Shown: positions 1 through 9,334 of the stretch, in pieces
Layout: each line of letters opens with the position of its first letter
How positions within the stretch are numbered: the first letter of the stretch is position 1
From: Aquimarina sp. RZ0
Lineage (GTDB): Bacteria > Bacteroidota > Bacteroidia > Flavobacteriales > Flavobacteriaceae
DNA: 47,370 bases
Assembly: GCF_008370685.1 (NCBI RefSeq)
Contig: NZ_VTZU01000053.1
Coordinates: 1-47,370, forward strand
Direction of reading: 5' to 3'
The notes under the pieces: generated by a model
Databases searched by the model: none
What the model saw: the letters and a program-made list of their open reading frames with translations, nothing else
What the model was told of the DNA's origin: nothing
Program-made: the position numbers and the translations under genes

Positions 1-161
1 CCCATATAAAAAGAAAGTCTTTTCTTATTTTTGAAAACTATTATGTGAATATCGTTTGCAACAAATAGAAAACCTATCCTCTTAAACCCTGAAAGTAAGT
101 AAAGAATTAACTTTTTTAAAGAAGTTAATTTTAAAAAATCCAACTAACTAAAAACAAACTC

Positions 162-2198
162 ATGAAATTATTGTACACTTTTGTCTTTTTTTCTTTTCCG
201 CTACTACTACAATCGCAGACATTTGGCGGTGTAGTTATAGATCAAGATACTGGAAATCCTCTCAAAGATGTTAGCATTCGTCTTATCGAAGATGATATGG
301 AGCAAGTTACATCTGATGATGGTACTTTTTCTTTTGCCATAAACTCTAGCGAAAACAAAACGCTTCAATTAAACAAAGAAGGATACGTTTTTGAAGATCT
401 TAGAAATCTTGCTCCTGCCACAAATCTGAATATTTCGTTAAGAACTAAAAAGATTAGTTCGGCTACACTTCGTTGGCAAAACTACCTTACCTCATGTGCT
501 GCTTATAATAGTCCTAACATACCTGAAGAGCCCACTTGGGATGTAGAGTTTACAGAAACTGATTTGACTGGTGATTTTGCTGCAAACGCTACCTATACAA
601 GAAGAGATCCTAGTGCAGTTATTGAACATAATGGTATGTATTATGTTTGGTATACTTATAAACTATCTGAGACTTCTACTTATTTTGGTACAAGTAATGT
701 TAATGACAACGTATTTCCCTGGGATCATGCAGATATATATTACGCATCTTCTCCAGATGGGTATCAATGGACAGAGCAAGGAGCAGCGGTATCGAGAGGC
801 CCTTCAGGATCTTATGATGATAGATCAGCATTTACTCCAGAAATTTTTGTGCATCAGGGAAAGTTTTATTTGATTTATCAAGCGGTAAAACATCCATACA
901 TAGAGCGCGTAAAAAATACAGTTGCAATGGCAGTAGCTGATACACCGAACGGTCCCTGGACAAAATTAGATGAGCCTATTCTTAGACCAACGGATAATGG
1001 TATATGGCAAGATGGTTCTACCAGTCGTTTTGATGTTATAGAGAAAGGTGATTTTGATAGTCATAAGGTACACGATCCTTGTCTGCGTTTTTATAAAGAT
1101 AAATTCTACTTGTATTATAAAGGAGAGCGCATGGGTGAAGAAAAATTCTGTGGAGAAAGAGAAATCAGATGGGGAGTTGCTATTGCTGATCAACCAACAG
1201 GTCCTTATGTAAAATCAGAATACAACCCTATCACAACCACCGGACATGAAGTAAGTGTCTGGAATTATGATGATGGTATTGCCATTATCCAAAAATTAGA
1301 CGGCCCCGAAGTTGGTAGTATACAATATGCCACAGATGGAATAAATTTTGAAATGATGGGAAAAGCTACCCACGTTCCTGATGCTTTAGGAATCTTTAGA
1401 CCTGCTAGTGAAGGAAATTCTCCAAGATCTGGAGTTTCCTGGGGATTATGCCATGTCCTGAGATGGGATCAAATACAGGGTGGATGGATGTTTTTAAAAC
1501 GTTTTGATCTGGTAAATCCTCCAACAGATACCAATGGTTTGGTCATTGAAGCAGAAGATTTTTTAAATACAGGAACCGATGGCACTCTTACACCAGGAGG
1601 TTTTGATGGTGTAAATGCTACCGCTACAGGAGTTAATTATGTCAATACTCTTGATTGGATGGAGTTTGATGTTACTTTTCCAGAAGATGGAGCATATGAA
1701 CTTACTTATTTCATTAGTACTCCTAATGATAATACCGCAGTACAAATGCTGATAGATGGACAAGTTATTGCAAATAATACTGTGACTAATAATGGAGAAT
1801 GGGAGGAATTTTACCCATTAAAAAACCCAGATCTAATTGTTATTGATGCAGGTACCTATAGGATAAGAGTGGTTGCTAATGGAAGTAATGACTGGCAATG
1901 GAATATGGACAAATTTCAATTTGTAAAGGATGATAGTGGTACATTAGGAGTTGAATCAGAAGAATTAGATGCATTAACAGTGTTTCCTAATCCGGCAAAC
2001 TCATTAATCTCAATACCAAATATTAAAAAATCAACTAACTATTCAATATATAACATACAGGGTATTGCAGTCGGTAACGGAATCATAAAACCCGGTAGTC
2101 CATCTATTCAAATTTCTTCTTTACCAAAGGGTGCTTATATTTTGACATTAAAAGATGATGGTAACAAGGAGAAATCAACCATGATTATCAAAAAATAA
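162..2198 (+). CDS. Secreted GH117-family glycoside hydrolase with CBM6 and T9SS sorting domain
   Basis: Probable exo-acting alpha-1,3-(3,6-anhydro)-L-galactosidase of the neoagarobiose hydrolase type, acting on agar-derived oligosaccharides. Order of parts: signal peptide (residues 1-19), carboxypeptidase-regulatory-like beta domain (about 21-95), five-bladed propeller catalytic domain (about 105-450), CBM6-like domain (about 460-588, starting VIEAEDF and ending NMDKFQF), and a T9SS type A sorting domain (about 605-678, VFPNPANS). Candidate catalytic residues are D149 in RRDPSAV, D305 in KVHDPCL and H362 in TTGHEV, spaced roughly as in known GH117 enzymes. The 678-aa length exceeds a bare GH117 (about 400 aa) because of the extra domains. 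No other agarolytic gene is in the window, so it stands alone here. GH43-like activity is the main alternative. Confidence 0.85.
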   Translation: MKLLYTFVFFSFPLLLQSQTFGGVVIDQDTGNPLKDVSIRLIEDDMEQVTSDDGTFSFAINSSENKTLQLNKEGYVFEDLRNLAPATNLNISLRTKKISSATLRWQNYLTSCAAYNSPNIPEEPTWDVEFTETDLTGDFAANATYTRRDPSAVIEHNGMYYVWYTYKLSETSTYFGTSNVNDNVFPWDHADIYYASSPDGYQWTEQGAAVSRGPSGSYDDRSAFTPEIFVHQGKFYLIYQAVKHPYIERVKNTVAMAVADTPNGPWTKLDEPILRPTDNGIWQDGSTSRFDVIEKGDFDSHKVHDPCLRFYKDKFYLYYKGERMGEEKFCGEREIRWGVAIADQPTGPYVKSEYNPITTTGHEVSVWNYDDGIAIIQKLDGPEVGSIQYATDGINFEMMGKATHVPDALGIFRPASEGNSPRSGVSWGLCHVLRWDQIQGGWMFLKRFDLVNPPTDTNGLVIEAEDFLNTGTDGTLTPGGFDGVNATATGVNYVNTLDWMEFDVTFPEDGAYELTYFISTPNDNTAVQMLIDGQVIANNTVTNNGEWEEFYPLKNPDLIVIDAGTYRIRVVANGSNDWQWNMDKFQFVKDDSGTLGVESEELDALTVFPNPANSLISIPNIKKSTNYSIYNIQGIAVGNGIIKPGSPSIQISSLPKGAYILTLKDDGNKEKSTMIIKK

Positions 2199-2242
2199 GA
2201 TTATATTTTCTGATTCTCTTGGATATAGAGGAATCATTAATC

Positions 2243-2316
2243 GAACTCATCTTGAGTACTGCTTTGACCTAGAAAATTTACATTTTCGGTTAAAAACTAC
2301 TACTCAAGATAAGTTC
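2243..2316. repeat. Family C inverted-repeat element, internally deleted (74 bp)
   Basis: Starts GAACTCATCTTGAGTACTGC and ends with the inverse, ACTCAAGATAAGTTC. It has the same termini as the fuller copies at 10294-10454 and 15002-15156 but lacks their centre. Confidence 0.75.
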
Positions 2317-2423
2317 ATTACAAAACCATTCTAGATATTAAATTCCAGGGTGGTTTTTGTTATGGAAGTAGTTTTTACTTTCTCTTAAGGCACTTTTGTT
2401 AAATACCAAGTATCCTGTGAATT

Positions 2424-2527
2424 CACTCGATAATCGAGATTTAAATGCTGCGGCCTGCTTCAAAATCAAAATATTTTTTTCAATAACTGCCTTGTGGGCT
2501 TGCCCAGAGATAGTTTACTTGAATAAA
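2424..2527 (+). repeat. Family D interspersed repeat (CTCGATAATCGAG type)
   Basis: One end carries ACTCGATAATCGAGATTTA; the other carries a region reading GGGCTTGCCCAGAGATAGTTT. Related copies are at 8512-8556, 11866-11966, 17071-17167, 22740-22792, 28342-28442 and 29344-29393, all between genes and in both orientations. Confidence 0.7.
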
Positions 2528-2566
2528 ACTTTCTCTTTTTTTGTATCATTTACATTCGTTTTCTTC

Positions 2567-3166
2567 CTATGTTTTTTCTATAATATGCTTTCTTAATTTT
2601 ACCATATCCAAAAGTATTTGTATCTCTTTTTTGATATTCTTTCTGATAACTTTAATCAATATGAAAGCTCCTACAATATATGAAGTGCATATAAATACTA
2701 AATACCAGTTTTTTAAGTATACGCTAAATTCTGGAGTGATCATATAGAAGCCAATCGTATACATTATAATGATAGCAATTGTTACTGGTCCGTGAATAGT
2801 CTTCCTAAATCTGTAAAATGACATGGTATCATTAGTCGTTTTTAAGGTAGTATGTATCAAACGTATTCTTTTTGATTTTTTTATACTAATAATTTCAATA
2901 ATAATTCTGATTAGTAATCCTCCTGTCATAAGCCCTACTCCTATTCTACTTACAACTCTTTCTACGGGAGCTACAAAATAGAAGAAAGCACTTATTCCTA
3001 TAAGCGTGCATAATAATATGATACTATTACCGTAATAAAAATGCACACTCCATCTCTTTTTCACCTGTATATCAACAAGAGTTTGTTCCATTATCCGTTC
3101 GGTATTTTCAATCCCTATTTTGCCTTTTTTCCATTGATTTTGCAATACTTCAAATTCATTACTCAT
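2567..3166 (-). CDS. Membrane protein, putative anti-sigma partner of the adjacent ECF sigma factor
   Basis: A 199-aa protein with a charged cytoplasmic N-terminus (about 1-45, NEFEVLQNQWKKGKIG) followed by four predicted membrane helices (about 46-66, 73-92, 127-145 and 155-173) and a basic tail. Its start overlaps the end of the ECF sigma gene by 8 bp, so the two are translationally coupled. Such a protein directly after an ECF gene in Flavobacteriia is commonly an anti-sigma factor. I see no zinc-binding HxxxCxxC motif, so that role is inferred only from the gene order and the topology (cytoplasmic N-terminus, helical membrane part). Confidence 0.65.
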   Translation of the reverse strand: MSNEFEVLQNQWKKGKIGIENTERIMEQTLVDIQVKKRWSVHFYYGNSIILLCTLIGISAFFYFVAPVERVVSRIGVGLMTGGLLIRIIIEIISIKKSKRIRLIHTTLKTTNDTMSFYRFRKTIHGPVTIAIIIMYTIGFYMITPEFSVYLKNWYLVFICTSYIVGAFILIKVIRKNIKKEIQILLDMVKLRKHIIEKT

Positions 3167-3653
3167 GATCTAATATTTTTTTAAGTCTTTTTTTAATTCT
3201 ATGAATTTTTACACGCACATTGGTTGGTTTGATCCCAATAACTTCGGCTATATCTTCATACTCTTGCCCATCAAGTACCATCATAATTAATAACCGATCT
3301 AGTTCTTCTAATTTACCAATAGCGCGATATAAATTTTTATTTTGGTCGATTCTGGAATCATATGAAGTATCTGCCAGAACATGTGCTATTTTTTCTATAG
3401 AAACCTTGGTTTTCTTTTTCTCTTTTCTGATATATTGGAGGCAAGTATTTACGGTAATTCGATATATCCATGTTTTATATTTTGATTCCCCTTTAAAACT
3501 ATGCAGAGCATTCCAGATATTAATACATACTTCTTGTGATAAATCATTTGCTTGTTCAAGGTTTCCTTTCATATATCCCAGGCATATCTGTAGAATCATA
3601 GGATAACATTCATGATATATTGATTCAAAAAGTTGTTGCTTCTTTTTACTCAT
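3159..3653 (-). CDS. ECF RNA polymerase sigma factor
   Basis: A 164-aa sigma-70 family protein. Region 2 spans about residues 10-78 (NDLSQEVCINIWNAL, then the YKTWIYRITVNTCLQYIR core and -10-recognition segment), and region 4 about 105-160 (LLIMMVLDGQEYEDIAEVIG followed by a helix-turn-helix, NVRVKIHRIKKRL). Region 1.1 and region 3 are absent, as expected for an ECF factor. It overlaps the upstream hydrolase by 8 bp and the downstream membrane protein by 8 bp, giving a tightly coupled three-gene unit. It probably directs transcription in response to an envelope signal relayed by the membrane protein. Confidence 0.9.
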   Translation of the reverse strand: MSKKKQQLFESIYHECYPMILQICLGYMKGNLEQANDLSQEVCINIWNALHSFKGESKYKTWIYRITVNTCLQYIRKEKKKTKVSIEKIAHVLADTSYDSRIDQNKNLYRAIGKLEELDRLLIMMVLDGQEYEDIAEVIGIKPTNVRVKIHRIKKRLKKILDHE

Positions 3654-4485
3654 GTACCAGAAAAGAATTTACTTTTTTATAAAATAACGCTGGTTGATCA
3701 AACATAATAAAGTGTTTACTATCCGGTACCATTATGATGGTTTTCTTGGATAAAGTAGCATATTGTTTCTCATAATTTGCTTTTGCTATTTCTATGGTAG
3801 GGAAAGCGGCTCCCAAAATCAATGTTTTTGCTTCTACTTTATTTAATACTTTCCTTAAATCTAATTTTAACAAATCGGTGTATCCATATACATATGTCTT
3901 TCGATCAGCTTCCATAATCCAATGCTCCAAAATATCGATTTTATCCTTTTTATTAGTCATATTTTGTGCCATCATCCTCGCAGTTTGTCTAAACTGAATA
4001 GTATCCATAGCCATCATCTGCTCATTATAAGGGCTTTTGTATTGAATTTTATTTTCTGGAACTCCTGGCATCATAAGCTCACGCATACAGGGAATAGAAT
4101 CTACAATGACCAAACTCTCTATTTTTTTAGGTAATGCGACTGCAATATCGATTGCTAAATTTCCTCCCATACTATGCCCAATGATTTGTACATTAGTTAA
4201 GTTATTAGTTTTTATATAATCGATCAATTCATTTTTAATAGTATCATACCAAGGCATTTCTATTGGCGCATTGCCATTAAACCCTGCATAGGATATCAAA
4301 TAACTTTTGTGATTTCCTTGTAACTGATGAACGGTTTCTTTCCAAATTGAACCTGGATTTGTAAAACCTGGTAAGAATAATACTGGATCCCCTTTTCCTA
4401 TTATTTCTACTTTAATTGCTGTAGTCTGACTAAATCCCAAATTAATAACCGCTAATAATAAAAATATAATTCTAAAATTCTTCAT
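3646..4485 (-). CDS. Secreted alpha/beta hydrolase
   Basis: A 279-aa alpha/beta hydrolase fold protein with a signal peptide (1-19, ending GFSQ). The oxyanion segment LFLPGF lies near residue 37, and the nucleophile elbow GHSMGG has Ser105. The likely catalytic His is H258 in DSKHFIMFDQP. The usual acid after strand beta-6 or beta-7 is not obvious: the segment near 222-230 reads LILGAAFPT without Asp. The substrate is unknown; an esterase or lipase-like role in the periplasm is likely. It is the first gene of a unit with the ECF sigma factor and membrane protein, so it may take part in the stress signal or be controlled by it. Confidence 0.8.
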   Translation of the reverse strand: MKNFRIIFLLLAVINLGFSQTTAIKVEIIGKGDPVLFLPGFTNPGSIWKETVHQLQGNHKSYLISYAGFNGNAPIEMPWYDTIKNELIDYIKTNNLTNVQIIGHSMGGNLAIDIAVALPKKIESLVIVDSIPCMRELMMPGVPENKIQYKSPYNEQMMAMDTIQFRQTARMMAQNMTNKKDKIDILEHWIMEADRKTYVYGYTDLLKLDLRKVLNKVEAKTLILGAAFPTIEIAKANYEKQYATLSKKTIIMVPDSKHFIMFDQPALFYKKVNSFLVHE

Positions 4486-4765
4486 AATATTTTGTTTGTA
4501 AAGTTTTCTCTTTGATGCAAGATCATAACAATTGTTACACCTGATCTCAAAAAAAATTAAAAAAAATGCTAGCTTTAGACAATAATCAGGATAAATAACT
4601 GATTTACTATTAGTTGCAACAAGAAAAGTAGTTTTATTTTTTTGTACTTCATAACAGCATTAGGAAATAAGAAAAATCCGAGAATTGAGTCAAAAAGAGC
4701 ATTTTTATAACGAATTGAAAAAAAATAAACCATTCTATAAAAAAATAATATCAAAAATAAATACC

Positions 4766-5716
4766 ATGGAATATATACGGTCACTATTAATGCTACCATT
4801 CCTGACTATTTCATTCCTACAGGCACAAGGGGAATTATCACAGGCAGGGTATATCGAATTGACTTCTGATGAATATGAAAAGATTTCAGAAATAAATAAA
4901 GAGAATAAATTACATGGCAACTATTATATACGAGAGTTTTCTGACAAAAAATTAATAAACATAAGAAAGATCTCTTATAAAAAAGGAAAAAAACATGGAG
5001 AATGGTTACATTTTTTAACCTTTACTAAAAGAGGTATTGATCTATCAACCATAGAAAACTATGAAGATGACCTAAGAAACGGATATTATTATAACTCTGA
5101 TAATGGTTTTACTTTTACAGAAGAAGGATCCTATAAAAAAGGAAAAAAAGAAGGCTTATGGCTCATCACAAAAGGAGGGTCTAAAGAAAAAATCTTATAC
5201 AAAGATGGTCAAAAACATGGAAAATACTGGAGGCAAGATGCATCTGGAGTGATCATTAATGGACAATACAAGAAAGACAAGAAACACGGTAACTGGACTA
5301 TACAGGATCTCTCTGGAAATACAGTGCAGCCTAAAGATAACCAAAACCCAGATTCCTCTGTGAAATCAGACATTACTCAGTTACATACAATCAATAACGT
5401 TAACCTACTAAAAGGTATCATTTTAAAACCGGATAAAACCCCTGTGTCTATAGCTGTTATCCGTCTTGTTATAAACGAAGCTACCTGTGCATACGATTAT
5501 TCTGATTTTAATGGAAAATTCAGTATTAAAACTGATAGCACAAAGGTTACAGAAGACAGCTATTTTGAAATTGTCATTGAAGGCCATCCCAAAAAAACAG
5601 TTCCTTTTCATGGGTTTTCTAATAATGGATCTATCAGTCTTGACAAAAAAGGAAAAAAGATCACCTACGAAGAATATCGTGCGTATTATGAATCCGCAAA
5701 AAACTGTAATCTATAA
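4766..5716 (+). CDS. Secreted MORN-like/YwqK-type repeat protein with carboxypeptidase-regulatory-like domain
   Basis: I place the start at the ATG at 4766 because it gives a clear signal peptide (MEYIRSLLMLPFLTISFLQA, about 20 residues); a longer in-frame start at 4685 would put 27 polar residues before it. The mature protein carries four MORN/YwqK-type repeats with the pattern YKKGKKHGEW, YKKGKKEGLW, YKDGQKHGKY and YKKDKKHGNW. A C-terminal beta domain resembling carboxypeptidase-regulatory domains follows (LLKGIILKPDKTPVSIAVIR with DFNGKFSIKTD). Annotation pipelines often call such proteins 'YwqK family antitoxin', but nothing here indicates a toxin partner. It is probably periplasmic or surface-exposed; function unknown. 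Confidence 0.75.
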   Translation: MEYIRSLLMLPFLTISFLQAQGELSQAGYIELTSDEYEKISEINKENKLHGNYYIREFSDKKLINIRKISYKKGKKHGEWLHFLTFTKRGIDLSTIENYEDDLRNGYYYNSDNGFTFTEEGSYKKGKKEGLWLITKGGSKEKILYKDGQKHGKYWRQDASGVIINGQYKKDKKHGNWTIQDLSGNTVQPKDNQNPDSSVKSDITQLHTINNVNLLKGIILKPDKTPVSIAVIRLVINEATCAYDYSDFNGKFSIKTDSTKVTEDSYFEIVIEGHPKKTVPFHGFSNNGSISLDKKGKKITYEEYRAYYESAKNCNL

Positions 5717-5953
5717 ATCTACTTAGTTTATTAGATCATCCACAAATGAAATCATCTGCCAACATCATTTCTTTTTGTATCAAAGAAAGCAACTTCATTA
5801 TCGTGCAACGATGATAAGCTGTTTTTTATGTTTTCACCCCAGAACAACACCTGCAAAATACTATAAATGAATGTATTGGCATTTCTTTAACTGATAGCTT
5901 TACCCATTTTACTTAATTTTAAGCACAATGATCTATTTTTTAAATTTTATAGT

Positions 5954-7063
5954 ATGAAAACGTATATCCCTTTTGTTTTTTTATTGATCTTCTCTTTTTC
6001 CGGAAATATAGCGAATGCCGACCCTTCGTTAAAATCAAATTTTACCACAGGTGATCCTGATATTATCGCTATCAATAAAATGACTTTCGGACCTGAAGGT
6101 ATTTTATTTATTGGTGATAGCAAATCAGCTCAAATAGTTGCAATCGATGTAAGTAACCATCCCAAAGTCGATAATTCTAAAGTAAAAATTGAGCTATTGG
6201 ATACATTAATTGCAGACCTGTTAGGTACATCTGTCGATCAGATACAAATTACAGATATGGCTGTGAATCCGGAAAATAACAATATTTACATCTCTGTCCA
6301 TCACGGTTCTGGTATTCCGATCTTGCTGAGAGTAGAAAACAATACGCTAAAACAAGTACCGCTGGATAGTATATCGCATAGTAAAACTACATTAATCGAT
6401 CCGGTCGGCGTAGAAACCGAAGATAAAAGAGGAAGAAAACTGCGCAAGTGGGCGGTAGCAGATATGAAATATTCTTCAGGAAAAGTACTACTTTCTGGTT
6501 TGAGTAATAAAGAATTTGCTTCTACCTTTAGAGCTATTGATTTTCCTTTTTCTAAAAAGCAAAATTACGGGTCTTTGGAGATTTATCACGCTGCTCACGG
6601 ACAATATGAAACTCATGCTCCTATAAAAACTTTTATTACCACAAATATCAAAGGAAGCTCTCATATAATCGCAGGGTATACCTGTACACCTTTGGTAATT
6701 TTTCCCATGGATAAAATTAAACCGGGAACACATCAAAAAGGCAGAACTGTAGCTGAGTTAGGTAGTGGAAACTCTCCAGTAGATATGATAGAAGTTGAAA
6801 ATGAGGGAAAACGCTATTTACTTATCGCTAATAACAATAGACCACTAATGAAAATGGAATTCAAAGATCTGGAGGCTTTTGATGGATCTCTAACCACTCC
6901 TGTTACTAAAAAAGGAGCCGCTGTTGGAGTAGCATATGTAAATCTACCTTTTGTAAATGTACAGCAACTGGATAAACTTGGCGATAAAGACTTTCTCATT
7001 ATAAAAAGAGAAGCTGATGGTAATTTGGTTTTAAAAACAGGAAATCGTTGGTGGATCCAGTAG
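5954..7063 (+). CDS. Secreted beta-propeller-like protein of unknown function
   Basis: A 369-aa protein with a signal peptide (about 1-22, ending NIANA). The mature part has recurrent propeller-blade-like segments (MTFGPEGILFIGDSKSAQIVAID, AVNPENNNIYISVHHG, DMIEVENEGKRYLLIANNN), resembling SMP-30/lactonase or NHL-type propellers. I see no firm catalytic motif. It is preceded by a 237-bp gap and followed by a 381-bp gap, so it is probably transcribed alone. Hypothetical; the propeller fold is inferred from the repeat pattern only. Confidence 0.75.
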   Translation: MKTYIPFVFLLIFSFSGNIANADPSLKSNFTTGDPDIIAINKMTFGPEGILFIGDSKSAQIVAIDVSNHPKVDNSKVKIELLDTLIADLLGTSVDQIQITDMAVNPENNNIYISVHHGSGIPILLRVENNTLKQVPLDSISHSKTTLIDPVGVETEDKRGRKLRKWAVADMKYSSGKVLLSGLSNKEFASTFRAIDFPFSKKQNYGSLEIYHAAHGQYETHAPIKTFITTNIKGSSHIIAGYTCTPLVIFPMDKIKPGTHQKGRTVAELGSGNSPVDMIEVENEGKRYLLIANNNRPLMKMEFKDLEAFDGSLTTPVTKKGAAVGVAYVNLPFVNVQQLDKLGDKDFLIIKREADGNLVLKTGNRWWIQ

Positions 7064-7444
7064 TGAAGGTTATTTATGGGGTGTATTCAATTATTATCGT
7101 AGAAGAAAAAACCGTCAATTCGAGACATCTAATAAAAATTTTATCCAGCGTTTAAATTGATGTGTGCAAAAAAAATATCAGAGTGATCAGAGAATTATCG
7201 AGGTAAGTCACATATCATACAACGAGTTGAAGAACACATCCGTGGTAATACTTTAACAAAAGAAAAGTGTGTCAAGAATAGATTCTAAAACCCAAAACGC
7301 TTGTTTTGGATACAAAATTTTTATCAGAATTTCAATACAAACTAATACGTTTGTAATTAAATCGGAATCAGATTTTTATTTTGAACTATGAACGAAAAAG
7401 AGGAATTTTTAATGAGTCATTTTAAATAGAAAATACCATATGGT
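7064..7444. other. Intergenic region, no gene seen
   Basis: This 381-bp AT-rich gap between two same-strand genes has one small hairpin, CCAAAAC-GCTT-GTTTTGG at 7292-7309, which could be a weak terminator but lacks a proper T-tract. I see no repeat copy or gene in it. Confidence 0.5.
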
Positions 7445-8506
7445 ATGAGAATATATATCTTTTTTATAATACTACTCATTTATCATACTTCAGAGATGTT
7501 TGCACAGACACCTCTGGATTTTACTTTTAGCCAGAATGAAATTATTGTACCCAGAAGAAATGCTCCATTCGATGAACTGAAGGTATATCGAGGAGAAATT
7601 TCTGGAGACAAACTTTTTTCTACAAATGCAATACTAGGAAAAATCGTAACTGAAGATATTCAACTACGGTTTATTCCTGTAATACCCTTTGGGCAACATC
7701 AAAAATATACGCTTTTTTATGACGGTATCATAGATTACTTTACCATCAATATTCCTAATGACTACACATATCTTACTGTACAATCTATATATCCATCTGA
7801 TAAAATGCTTCCTGCCAATTTACTAAAATGGTATGTCCGGTTTTCTAAACCAGTTAATGAAGCTTTTATATATGATCATATACAATTCATAAACGCCAGA
7901 GGTGATACACTACATAATCCGATTTTACATATAGAAAATGCGCTGCTATCGGATCAAAATACGCTATTAACTATATGGATAGATCCTGGTCGTCAAAAAC
8001 GTGATCTAAGTCCTAATATAAAATTAGGTGCCGTTTTTAAAAAGAATAACTCATATACATTAATTATTTCAAAAAAATTGAAAGATCATCAAGGTATTCC
8101 TATGCAACAAAATTTCAACCATCAATTCAATATTACTGAAGCTGATCGTATACAACCTAATATAGACTTTTGGAAAATACAAACACCAAAAGCGGACTCA
8201 AAGGCAGATTTGATTATTAATTGCGAGGAATCATTGGATTATGGAAGTAGTCTGGAAGGGGTACTACTAACCAATTCTATAGAAGGAACTGTTCCCGGAA
8301 ACTGGAAACTTATTGATCACGAATCTGTATTTGTTTTCACCCCCGCAGATACATGGCGCAGTGGCAGATATACAATTTCTTTTGATAAAAATATCGAAGA
8401 TCTCGCTGGTAATAATTTAGAACGATTGTTTGATAGCGATATCACCAATCATGCCAATACAGGTCTTAACAAAAAAGAATACAAAATTGCATTTACCATC
8501 CGGTAA
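7445..8506 (+). CDS. Secreted Ig-like (SbsA-type) domain protein
   Basis: A 353-aa protein with a signal peptide ending SEMFAQ at about residue 21. The sequence is beta-rich with bacterial Ig-like features: VQSIYPSDKMLPANLLKWYVRFSKPVN (about 114-140) is typical of SbsA-type Ig-like domains, and a second such module lies at about 270-345 (WRSGRYTISFDKNIEDLAGNNL). The C-terminus ends KIAFTIR without a T9SS signal or a lipobox. Probably periplasmic or outer-membrane associated; function unknown. The ATG follows CCATATGGT, and there is no competing upstream start. Confidence 0.75.
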   Translation: MRIYIFFIILLIYHTSEMFAQTPLDFTFSQNEIIVPRRNAPFDELKVYRGEISGDKLFSTNAILGKIVTEDIQLRFIPVIPFGQHQKYTLFYDGIIDYFTINIPNDYTYLTVQSIYPSDKMLPANLLKWYVRFSKPVNEAFIYDHIQFINARGDTLHNPILHIENALLSDQNTLLTIWIDPGRQKRDLSPNIKLGAVFKKNNSYTLIISKKLKDHQGIPMQQNFNHQFNITEADRIQPNIDFWKIQTPKADSKADLIINCEESLDYGSSLEGVLLTNSIEGTVPGNWKLIDHESVFVFTPADTWRSGRYTISFDKNIEDLAGNNLERLFDSDITNHANTGLNKKEYKIAFTIR

Positions 8507-8511
8507 ATTAT

Positions 8512-8556
8512 GTTGGGGCGAGCCTCGAAGTATTTAAATCTCGATTATCGAGTAAA
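8512..8556 (-). repeat. Family D repeat, truncated copy
   Basis: Contains TTTAAATCTCGATTATCGAG preceded by GGGGCGAGCCTCGAAG. This is the CTCGATTATCGAG end of the family in inverse orientation, a few bases after the stop of the preceding gene. Confidence 0.6.
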
Positions 8557-8650
8557 AACGGATACACTCAGAGGTTCTAAATATATTAGAATCTACTACT
8601 TTTATTTGGATTTTTTTTAAAATCATAATTACATCATTATCTGAATAATC

Positions 8651-8671
8651 AAAGGTTGTACAACCTTTTTT
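8651..8671 (+). terminator. Palindromic terminator-like hairpin
   Basis: AAAGGTTGTACAACCTTT is a perfect 18-nt palindrome followed by further T residues. It lies between convergent genes, 145 bp after the Ig-like protein and 67 bp beyond the end of the minus-strand YdeI-like gene. The T-run favours termination on the plus strand. Confidence 0.5.
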
Positions 8672-8737
8672 CACATAAAGTTGTATACAAAAAAACAGTT
8701 AGTCTGGATATCGATATGATACAGATCAATAGAGTCA

Positions 8738-9235
8738 TTACATTTTTTCTTTATCATAAAATCTTAATTTTTTCTGCACGCGATCCATCATCCTAAGAAT
8801 TCTATTTGCTTTTGTTTCGTCTGTTTTTGCAGCATATACCCAATCCAAATATGTTTTCTGTTCCCCTTCTGTAAAGGATAAAAAGGTTTCTAGCACTTTT
8901 TTGGATTCCTGAGTAAAACAATCTATAATTTCTGAGGGTATTTGGAGTTTTGAATGATCAGAATATAGAATCACATTTACATAATCTCCTGCCTGTTTTT
9001 TAATTTTATTTCTAATTTCTGCTCTTACGGGAAGAAATAATTTTCCATTTCCCATAGGCATTAATTTATACTGCCTTAGCTCAAAACCATCTATAAAACC
9101 TTTGACTTTTACCCATCCAAAAGGTTTTTTTTTATTTTGAAGAACTTCAGGTATTTCTGCATACGTCCATCCTCCTTTTCCCGAGAATTTACATAATAAG
9201 TATTCTGAATTAACTAATGGTTTTTCTGTATCCAT
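8738..9235 (-). CDS. YdeI/OmpD-associated (OmdA) family protein with DUF1905
   Basis: A 165-aa soluble protein. The N-terminal DUF1905-like beta barrel (about 5-95) includes GGWTYAEIPEV, FGWVKVKGFIDG and the segment LMPMGNGKLFLPVRAEIRNK; the C-terminal YdeI/OmdA helical region (about 105-160) has FLSFTEGEQKTYLDWVYAAKTDETKANRI. This is the standard two-part layout of the family, which has been linked to bacteriocin protection or envelope stress, although its biochemistry is unsettled. It lies 99 bp downstream of the GyrI-like gene on the same strand, so the two may be co-transcribed. Confidence 0.85.
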   Translation of the reverse strand: MDTEKPLVNSEYLLCKFSGKGGWTYAEIPEVLQNKKKPFGWVKVKGFIDGFELRQYKLMPMGNGKLFLPVRAEIRNKIKKQAGDYVNVILYSDHSKLQIPSEIIDCFTQESKKVLETFLSFTEGEQKTYLDWVYAAKTDETKANRILRMMDRVQKKLRFYDKEKM

Positions 9236-9334
9236 AAAATATTTTGATTCTCCTCTATTTTTTATGTATAGTCATCTGCACAAACTACCTGCACTTAAAT
9301 AACACCATTTGTTGTTCGGTATAAAATCTTAAAA

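Larger units (their letters stand above)
2199..2566. other. Intergenic region holding two short repeats
   Basis: This 368-bp gap lies between two convergent genes. It contains a shortened family C repeat (2243-2316) and a family D repeat (2424-2527). The small open frames here run through repeat DNA, and I do not regard them as genes. Confidence 0.6.

Noticed and set aside
2396..2747. Small plus-strand frames between and over the repeats and the minus-strand membrane protein gene
   Set aside because: They run through repeat DNA or antisense to the well-supported membrane protein, with no coding character of their own.
4685..4765. Upstream start for the MORN-like protein
   Set aside because: It would put 27 polar residues in front of a clear signal peptide; the ATG at 4766 is preferred.
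4685..5716. Toxin-antitoxin system suggested by the usual label of YwqK-type repeat proteins
   Set aside because: The protein has a signal peptide and no adjacent small toxin-like gene, so an antitoxin role is not supported.
7292..7309. Hairpin CCAAAAC-GCTT-GTTTTGG as a terminator for the propeller-like gene
   Set aside because: It lies more than 220 bp after the stop and lacks a proper T-tract; it may be chance in AT-rich DNA.
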